DNA from: an uncultured Bacteroidota bacterium
Lineage (GTDB): Bacteria > Bacteroidota > Bacteroidia > Chitinophagales > Chitinophagaceae
NCBI GenBank assembly: GCA_946887345.1
Contig: CAMPKR010000055.1
Coordinates: 1 to 10,644, forward strand
Length of the DNA: 10,644 bases
Direction: 5' to 3'
The notes under the pieces are model-generated. The model was given only the letters and a program-made list of their open reading frames with translations, was not told the origin of the DNA and did no database searches. This document shows, piece after piece, positions 5,242 to 10,644 of the stretch. Each line of letters begins with the position of its first letter. Positions within the stretch are counted from its first letter, which is position 1. Position numbers and translations under genes: made by a program.

Positions 5242-8200
5242 TATGTTCTAATTCTTCAGTTAAGGGATTTTCTTCTTCATTTCGCACCAGTTTACGGCGT
5301 TCTGCGAGCCTGCCGAAAATGTAGTAAAGGCCGGGGACTATGATCACGCCAAACACTGTACCCAGCAGCATGCCTCCGGCGGCAGAAGCACCGATAGTAC
5401 GATTGCCGATAGCGCCGGGCCCCGTTGCCAACAGCAAGGGAATCAACCCCGCGATAAAAGCGAATGATGTCATGAGGATAGGCCGGAAGCGTTCACGGGC
5501 TCCTTCTATAGCTGCATTTAAAACCGAGGCTCCCTGCCTGTGCCGTTGTACTGCGAACTCAACTATCAGTACCGCGTTCTTACCTAAAAGTCCGACCAGC
5601 ATAACGAGGCCTACCTGGGCATATATATCGTTAGCAAGGCCCATAATCTTTAGTAAAGCGAAAGAACCGAAAACACCTGCAGGTAGTGATAATACAACAG
5701 CCAGGGGAAGAAGGAAGCTCTCATACTGCGCTGACAGTATGAGATAGACGAAGGCAAGCACTACAAGGAAAATATAGAGCGCTTCATTGCCACGGGCAAC
5801 TTCATCTTTAGACAGTCCACCCCAGTCGATATCATAGCCGCGAGGCAGCGAGTTTTTCGCTACGGCCTGTATCACTTTGATAGCCTCGCCGCTGCTGTAA
5901 CCTTTGGCGGGAGTGCCGCGGATGGAAGCTGTAGGGTACATGTTGTACCGGTTTATTTCATTCGGACCCTGCGTTTTTACAATCTTCATGAAAGAGGAGT
6001 ATGGCACCATTTCGTCACGATCATTTTTTACATACAGGTTCATCAGGTCCTTTGGCAGTTTGCGATATTCAGGCGCGGCCTGAACGAAAACTTTAAAGAA
6101 GCGTCCGAAGCGGATAAACCCAAGTTCATAAGAGCTGCCAATAAGAATAGACAGATTATCCATGGCCTTACCTATAGATACACCTTTCTGCATCGCTACT
6201 TTATTGTCTATCTGCAGTTCATACTGCGGATACTTAGCGCTGAAGAAAGTAAACAGACCACTAAGCTCTTTCCGTTTTTCAAGCTCGTGCATGAAGTCGT
6301 CATTTACTTTCTCCAGCTGCTTGTAGTCTCCAGTATTTGTTTTGTCAAGTAGTTGCAAAGCAAAGCCCCCTGCGGCCCCGTAGCCCGGTACAGCGGGAGG
6401 GTCAAAGAACTCAATGGTGGCTCCCGGAATTTCCCTGGACTTTTCTTCCAGTTCGTAAATGATTTCCTTAACAGTATGTTTGCGTTTCGACCAGGGCTTT
6501 AGATTGATCAGGCAAGTTCCGGCATTAGACCCACGGCCCTCGGTTAAAACCTCGTAACCGGCCAGAGCAGAAACGGACTGGATGCCATCAACATTCTCTG
6601 CAATTTTTTGGAGTTTGCGGGCGATGTCATTGGTCCTTTCCAATGTGGAACCCGGGGGTGTCTGAACAATAGCATAGATCATGCCCTGATCTTCGTTCGG
6701 GATGAAGCCTGAAGGCAAGTTGACGGCAGTGATCCAAATTCCCGCACAAAAGGCTAGCAGCATGCTGAACGTTATCATCCTGCGATTGACGATGAGCCTA
6801 AGGAAATTCGTGTACCTGCCGGTGAGCTTCTCGAACCAATGGTTGAATACGTCCAGGAACCTGTCAACCGGCGATTTCTTCCTGGGTTTTCCGTGATTAT
6901 TTCTAAGAATCACGGCGCAGAGTACTGGTGTTAGTGTTAAGGCGACCACGCCCGAGATAACTATGGAAGTTGCCATCGTGATGGAAAACTGACGATAGAA
7001 AATACCTACCGGCCCGGACATAAAAGCTACCGGGATAAATACGGCAGTCATAACCAAAGTAATGGCTATGATGGCTCCGCTGATCTCGTGTAACACTTTT
7101 TTGGAGGCATTGTACGGGGAAAGATGTTCGGTCTCCATTTTTACGTGTACGGCCTCTACCACTACAATGGCATTATCTACAACAATGCCTATGGCCAGAA
7201 CCAAGGCAAAAAGTGTGATCAGGTTGATCGTCAAACCGAACAGCTGCATAAATGCAAAAGCTCCGATGAGCGATACCGGTACGGCCAGCGTTGGAATAAG
7301 CGTAGATCGCCAGTCGCCCAGGAAGATAAATACCACAAGGGCAACTAGTATAAAAGCCTCGGCAAGTGTGTGCAGAACTTTTTCTATAGAAGCATCAAGA
7401 AATGTAGATACGTCGTAGCTTATCTCATAGTCCATTCCCGGAGGGAAAGAACTCCCTTTTATTTCCTCCAGTTTTGCTTTAACTCTTTCTATTACATCGC
7501 TGGCGTTGCTGCCGTAGGTTTGTTTCAGAACGATGGCTGCAGATGGGTAGTTGTCTTTATTAGAGTAGATGTCGTAATACTCTGATCCGAATTCCACATC
7601 TGCTACGTCTTTCAAGTGTAAAAGTTCGCCGTCAGGATTGGCGCGGACAATCACGTCTCTATATTGCTCCGGCTCATTATACCGCCCCTGGTAAGAAAGG
7701 ACATATTCCAGCGCTTGTGAGCGACTACCGTCGCCGCGCCCTATGCGACCGGGGGAGCCAATGATGCTTTGCTCCCCGAGCGCTTTCATTACCTCCTCGG
7801 TGGATATATTGTAGGCCCGCATGCGATCGGGCTTAAGCCAGATACGCATTGCGTACTGACGGCTACCCAAAATAGAAGCCTGGCCGACTCCGGTAATTCT
7901 TTGTACCTCGGGCAGAATGTTAACGCCTGCGAAATTGAAAAGGAATTTCATGTCAGCATGCGGATCTTTGCTATACAGGTTTACATACATAAGCATGTTT
8001 GGCTGCTGCCTGCTTACAATAATTCCCTCACGCTGCACCAGCACGGGCAGCCGGTTGGTTACCTGGGCGATTCGGGTATTGATGTTTACCACGGCCTGGT
8101 CGGGGTCGGTACCGAGATCAAATACCACCTGTATGTTGGCTTCGCCCGCGCTGGTGGCATCGGAGGTCATGTATTTCATTCCGGGGACACCGTTGATGGC

Positions 8201-8401
8201 CTGTTCCATAGGTATGAGAACGGCCTGGGTCAGCACATCAGCACTGGCGCCGGGATAAGAAGCCCTGACAATTACCATAGGTGGGGAGATGTCGGGGAAC
8301 TGGGATATCGGCAAACTTTTAATGGCCAATATTCCCATGAATATGATCATGAGCGACAGCACTATGGATAGTACCGGCCTGCGAATGAAACTATTGAACA
8401 T
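5234..8401 (-). CDS. RND efflux pump, HAE1 (AcrB-like) inner-membrane transporter
   Basis: This 1055-residue proton-driven transporter has the full AcrB layout: TM1 (about 10-29), the first periplasmic porter region (30-340), TM2-6 (about 345-500), a linker with TM7 near 541-560, the second porter region (561-870), and TM8-12 (about 875-1030). FIRRPVLSIVLSLMI, LPISQFPDISPP and GVPGMKYM are HAE-family signatures. The proton relay in TM4 reads IGIVVDNAIVVVEAV, so Asp409 is kept while the second acidic residue (Asp408 in E. coli AcrB) is Asn410. The TM10 lysine is present in LLGKNAVLIVEF (Lys941). The absence of heavy-metal (CzcA) signatures favours hydrophobic and drug-like substrates, but the substrate is unknown. 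It starts 24 bp after the membrane-fusion gene. Long frames on the opposite strand within it are shadows. Confidence 0.95.
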   Translation of the reverse strand: MFNSFIRRPVLSIVLSLMIIFMGILAIKSLPISQFPDISPPMVIVRASYPGASADVLTQAVLIPMEQAINGVPGMKYMTSDATSAGEANIQVVFDLGTDPDQAVVNINTRIAQVTNRLPVLVQREGIIVSRQQPNMLMYVNLYSKDPHADMKFLFNFAGVNILPEVQRITGVGQASILGSRQYAMRIWLKPDRMRAYNISTEEVMKALGEQSIIGSPGRIGRGDGSRSQALEYVLSYQGRYNEPEQYRDVIVRANPDGELLHLKDVADVEFGSEYYDIYSNKDNYPSAAIVLKQTYGSNASDVIERVKAKLEEIKGSSFPPGMDYEISYDVSTFLDASIEKVLHTLAEAFILVALVVFIFLGDWRSTLIPTLAVPVSLIGAFAFMQLFGLTINLITLFALVLAIGIVVDNAIVVVEAVHVKMETEHLSPYNASKKVLHEISGAIIAITLVMTAVFIPVAFMSGPVGIFYRQFSITMATSIVISGVVALTLTPVLCAVILRNNHGKPRKKSPVDRFLDVFNHWFEKLTGRYTNFLRLIVNRRMITFSMLLAFCAGIWITAVNLPSGFIPNEDQGMIYAIVQTPPGSTLERTNDIARKLQKIAENVDGIQSVSALAGYEVLTEGRGSNAGTCLINLKPWSKRKHTVKEIIYELEEKSREIPGATIEFFDPPAVPGYGAAGGFALQLLDKTNTGDYKQLEKVNDDFMHELEKRKELSGLFTFFSAKYPQYELQIDNKVAMQKGVSIGKAMDNLSILIGSSYELGFIRFGRFFKVFVQAAPEYRKLPKDLMNLYVKNDRDEMVPYSSFMKIVKTQGPNEINRYNMYPTASIRGTPAKGYSSGEAIKVIQAVAKNSLPRGYDIDWGGLSKDEVARGNEALYIFLVVLAFVYLILSAQYESFLLPLAVVLSLPAGVFGSFALLKIMGLANDIYAQVGLVMLVGLLGKNAVLIVEFAVQRHRQGASVLNAAIEGARERFRPILMTSFAFIAGLIPLLLATGPGAIGNRTIGASAAGGMLLGTVFGVIIVPGLYYIFGRLAERRKLVRNEEENPLTEELEHNV

Positions 8402-8425
8402 TTTTTTTGTGTTTTTAAGGATGAT

Positions 8426-9508
8426 TTATTCTACGTAAACCTTTAGGTTATTGACCACTTTTTGAGGTTCCTCGTAGTTGTAACTGATCTTGTCCTTATC
8501 CTTTACTTTGCGAATGCCTTCTAACAGGATTCGCTCGTTTTCTGTAAGACCATCTTTGATTACATACAGATCAGGCATTTCAGCGGCAATAGATATTTCT
8601 CTTGAATGAACAGTTTTATTCTTGTCTACAACGAAAACATATTTTTTGTCCAGTATTTCAAAAGTGGCTTTCTGAGGAATGATCAGGGCGTTTTTGAAAG
8701 GCACGAGCATTTCAATATTGCCGGTTTCGCTGTGACGGAGCAGGCCTTTGGGATTAGGGAAAGTAGCTCTGAAGGCAATGTTGCCGGTTTCGTTGTTAAA
8801 GTCGGCTTCTATGGTTTCGACTATGCCCGGATATTCAAACATTTTGTGGTTGGCCATCAGTAAGTTGACCTTAATGAGGCTGTCCTTTTTTGCGTTGGTT
8901 TTATAGTCGAGGTATTCCGCTTCGGGTACATTGAAATAGACCCACATTTTGCTATTGTCGGAGAGATTAGTGAGCAAGTCCCCTTCGTCTACCAAGCTGC
9001 CCAGCCTGACATGAAAGCGGTCGATAATGCCGTCGAAAGGGGCGCGTATCTCAGTGAAACTAAGATGTACCTGGGCCAAAGACATTTCAGCTTTAGCTTT
9101 TTGGTATTTGGCTTTGCTCATGGCTAACTCATTTGAGGAGATTACATTTTTCCCGGCGAGCGCAGTAGTATTCTGGAATTCTATTTCAGCAACTTTTGCT
9201 TCGGCCCGTGCTTTCTGTAGTTCGGCCTCGTAGAGCGTTGGCATAATGCGGAAGAGAAGTTGTCCTTTTTTTACAAACCGGCCTTCATCCACGTAGATAT
9301 TCTGCAGATATCCTTTTTCCTGGGCCCTTAGCTCTATATGGCTAATAGAGCTTATCTGGCAGACATATTCCTTAACAATGGAGGTATCCATTTTAAGGGG
9401 TGCTGTAACGAGGAACGTTATCGTTTCTTTTTTTTCTTCTTTTTCGGATTTACAGCTTGAAGAACTCAATGTGGCGCACAGGCCAATGAGCATGAAGATT
9501 TTGTTCAT
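8426..9508 (-). CDS. RND efflux membrane-fusion (periplasmic adaptor) lipoprotein
   Basis: This 360-residue adaptor links the RND pump to the outer-membrane factor. A lipoprotein signal ends in LSSSSC (Cys19), anchoring it in the inner membrane. The order is standard for the HlyD/AcrA family: a first lipoyl half with GYLQNIYVDEGRFVKKGQLLF (66-86), an alpha-helical hairpin (about 92-148), and a second lipoyl half with FTEIRAPFDGIID (151-163) and GSLVDEGDLLTNL (170-182). A beta-barrel domain follows (about 187-270: MWVYFNVPEAEY). A membrane-proximal domain is at about 272-345 (ALIIPQKATFE, YVFVVDKNKTVHSREI). The hairpin is short to medium in length, typical of pairing with an HAE1 pump. It is the first of the three tightly linked pump genes, 128 bp after the small exported protein gene. 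Confidence 0.94.
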   Translation of the reverse strand: MNKIFMLIGLCATLSSSSCKSEKEEKKETITFLVTAPLKMDTSIVKEYVCQISSISHIELRAQEKGYLQNIYVDEGRFVKKGQLLFRIMPTLYEAELQKARAEAKVAEIEFQNTTALAGKNVISSNELAMSKAKYQKAKAEMSLAQVHLSFTEIRAPFDGIIDRFHVRLGSLVDEGDLLTNLSDNSKMWVYFNVPEAEYLDYKTNAKKDSLIKVNLLMANHKMFEYPGIVETIEADFNNETGNIAFRATFPNPKGLLRHSETGNIEMLVPFKNALIIPQKATFEILDKKYVFVVDKNKTVHSREISIAAEMPDLYVIKDGLTENERILLEGIRKVKDKDKISYNYEEPQKVVNNLKVYVE

Positions 9509-9517
9509 GATTAATTT

Positions 9518-9642
9518 ATTTGATCAGTATGATTTTATTTACTTAACTGAGAGCGTGCGGGCAAATACTGGATGCGCCGCTAATGGCCCGATGGCGGGTA
9601 TAGCAAATAGAGGGCGCTAGCCCCTGCCCTAACTGATCAAAT
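9518..9642. repeat. 11-bp inverted repeat bracketing the gap before the adaptor gene
   Basis: ATTTGATCAGT at 9518-9528 and its exact reverse complement ACTGATCAAAT at 9632-9642 enclose 103 bp. The right arm covers the stop codon of the small exported protein gene. The enclosed DNA is GC-rich at its centre and shows no gene. On the - strand TATTTGC occurs twice in it. It could hold paired regulator sites or a transcript structure; no target-site duplication is seen, so an insertion origin is not supported. Confidence 0.45.
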
Positions 9643-10056
9643 CCGCAGGGTGCAGAAAAGGATGTTTAAAAAAGATGAGAGGCAGGAAAAATGTTCACAG
9701 AAGGGGAGGTGCCTAGTGAAAAGTGTAAGATAGGGAGAGGGGTAAAGTAGAGGCCCCGATAAATGATTGCCGACGCCGGTTTTTTTTGAGGCGGAGTTTT
9801 TTTCATTTTCATCCTCATCTTCCTCTAGTGGCATGGCCTTCAGGCGGTAGCTTTGAGCGTGAGGATGAGGCTTGCCGAAACTGATAGAAGGCCTAAGACC
9901 ATTTTGTATGGCGACCCTGGCGATGTGTGCTACTCCCGAAGTATGCCGGGCAGTTAGAGACGAGTCGGAAAACTGTTGAGAAGTCGCATTCAGATAGCCT
10001 ATTCCTCCGAAGAGAAACAGGTAAAATGAGAGAAGTATTCTGAGGAACAGTTTCAT
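9637..10056 (-). CDS. Small exported acidic protein of unknown function, at the head of the efflux operon
   Basis: This 139-residue protein opens with a clear signal peptide (MKLFLRILLSFYLFLFGG, probable cleavage after about residue 24-26). The mature part is polar with His residues (HTSGVAHIARV, KPHPHAQSYR), then an acidic block LEEDEDENEK (77-86), and ends with a hydrophobic, Cys-containing segment (LPFCEHFSC, 116-124, and FCTLRI at the end). I recognise no family. Position suggests a link to the pump: it is in the same direction as the adaptor gene and 128 bp upstream, with no other gene between. The hydrophobic C-terminal third could be a membrane or beta-strand region. The start is supported by the signal peptide. 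It might be a metal- or cation-sensing accessory, but that is speculation. Confidence 0.65.
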   Translation of the reverse strand: MKLFLRILLSFYLFLFGGIGYLNATSQQFSDSSLTARHTSGVAHIARVAIQNGLRPSISFGKPHPHAQSYRLKAMPLEEDEDENEKNSASKKTGVGNHLSGPLLYPSPYLTLFTRHLPFCEHFSCLSSFLNILFCTLRI

Positions 10057-10066
10057 TTGTGAAGCA

Positions 10067-10074
10067 CAAAATTA
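10067..10074 (-). promoter_or_regulatory. Possible -7 element of the efflux operon promoter
   Basis: Read on the - strand, TAATTTTG is an exact match to the Bacteroidota -7 consensus TAnnTTTG. It sits 10 bp before the ATG at 10056, so the transcript would have a very short leader or none. No TTG-type -33 box is seen at the expected distance, which lowers confidence. Confidence 0.35.
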
Positions 10075-10207
10075 GGGAATTAAGGTAAGGTTGACTATTT
10101 AAGTTAGTTAAATGTTATAAGGCAGAGCGGTGCCAGCTACATTTTTGTTTGGGTTTTACAGGCGGAGGCCGCTGAATTTCAGTATTTTTATCTCCTTAAC
10201 GAAGAAA

Positions 10208-10644
10208 ATGTATTTTACTACCCAGGACATAGAGTCCCGCCGCGAAAAAGTTGAACAACAATGGAATGAGCTGCTGAATGCAGATGAATGTGTACTGGTG
10301 TACTCAGGAGAGCCTATCCCAAAGCCGGGTGGGCTTGACCAAACCTATCCATTTATTCCGCACCCTTCGTATTTCTGGGTGACGGGTCGCCGCAGGGAAA
10401 GCGAAGTAGTGTGCTATAGCAAAAACGATGGCTGGGTTGAATTTCAAAAGGAAGTAGGAGAGGATGAAGCTGTATGGGAAGGGGAAAGAACTGACTTGCT
10501 GGTAGATGACAGGGGAAAGAAGATAGATGAGCTGGAATCGTTTCTTAGCGCTAATAAATTCTCTAATGTTTATAAATTGGGGCAATCAGGTATCCCGATA
10601 GAAGGGAAAGCTTTCGAACTACGAACAGCTATGGACCAGGTGCG
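10208..10644 (+). CDS. Xaa-Pro aminopeptidase-like M24 metallopeptidase, N-terminal part (cut by window end)
   Basis: About 145 codons are visible, running off the right edge. They match the N-terminal (creatinase_N/AMP_N-like) domain of M24 peptidases that cleave the bond before proline in peptides. Key signatures are VLVYSGEPIPKPGGLDQTYP (29-48), FIPHPSYFWVTG (49-60), DGWVEF (74-79) and EAVWEG (87-92), followed by a region ending in YKLGQSGIP. The catalytic metal-binding domain would lie downstream and is not visible. There is no signal peptide, so it is cytoplasmic. It is divergent from the efflux operon across a 151-bp gap; that gap holds an A/T-rich TACATTTTTG stretch that might serve as a -7 element but is not exact. 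Confidence 0.85.
   Translation, partial: MYFTTQDIESRREKVEQQWNELLNADECVLVYSGEPIPKPGGLDQTYPFIPHPSYFWVTGRRRESEVVCYSKNDGWVEFQKEVGEDEAVWEGERTDLLVDDRGKKIDELESFLSANKFSNVYKLGQSGIPIEGKAFELRTAMDQV

Noticed and set aside
5340..5747. Open frame antisense to the RND pump gene (similarly 4786-5343, 7062-7418, 7769-8371)
   Set aside because: These lie opposite strongly conserved pump or outer-membrane factor codons and show no domain or signal; they are shadows.
3796..9508. Efflux operon as the arsenite exporter for the ars cluster
   Set aside because: HAE1 RND pumps are not known arsenite exporters, the operon is convergent with arsC, and no ArsR-like operator is seen upstream of it.
10162..10172. GCGG-AGG-CCGC hairpin in the divergent gap
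   Set aside because: The 4-bp stem with a 3-base loop is too small, and no U-tract follows.

Overview
The window looks like chromosomal DNA of a member of the Bacteroidota, possibly a Chitinophagaceae-type organism. The signs are several lipoprotein signals, A-rich leaders with no clear Shine-Dalgarno sequence, a RND pump whose proton-relay motif reads VVDNAIVVVEAVH, and a Bacteroidota-style ArsR. No rRNA, tRNA, CRISPR array, transposase or phage gene is visible.

Left part (1-1421, + strand): a short edge region carries six CGGTAA/CGGTAG motifs and a 13-bp direct repeat. It is followed by a lipoprotein glutaminyl-peptide cyclotransferase and a DUF1653 protein. Neither has an evident link to what follows.

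Arsenic part (1435-3735, + strand): a Cys-rich lipoprotein with an ERECCEFF motif, then arsR, arsM, a 53-residue two-helix membrane protein and arsC. A near-perfect palindrome (ATCGTAA-TT-TTACGAT) lies just before arsR, and a degenerate copy lies before arsM, so ArsR probably controls both units. ArsC would reduce arsenate to arsenite and ArsM would methylate arsenite using S-adenosylmethionine. No ArsB, Acr3 or ArsP permease is visible here. The small membrane gene shares an ATGA stop/start with arsC and is easily missed by gene callers. A bidirectional terminator separates arsC from the convergent efflux operon.

Efflux part (10056-3796, - strand): a small exported acidic protein, then a membrane-fusion lipoprotein, an AcrB-like RND pump and an outer-membrane factor. 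The last three are tightly packed and form a complete tripartite pump. Its substrate cannot be read from the sequence.

Right edge (10208-10644, + strand): the N-terminal domain of an M24-family Xaa-Pro aminopeptidase, cut by the window end and divergent from the efflux operon.

The most interesting observations are the coupled small membrane protein, the Cys-rich lipoprotein beside arsR, the paired operators, a pump-less arsenic cluster as far as visible, and an Asp-to-Asn change in the proton-relay pair of the RND pump.
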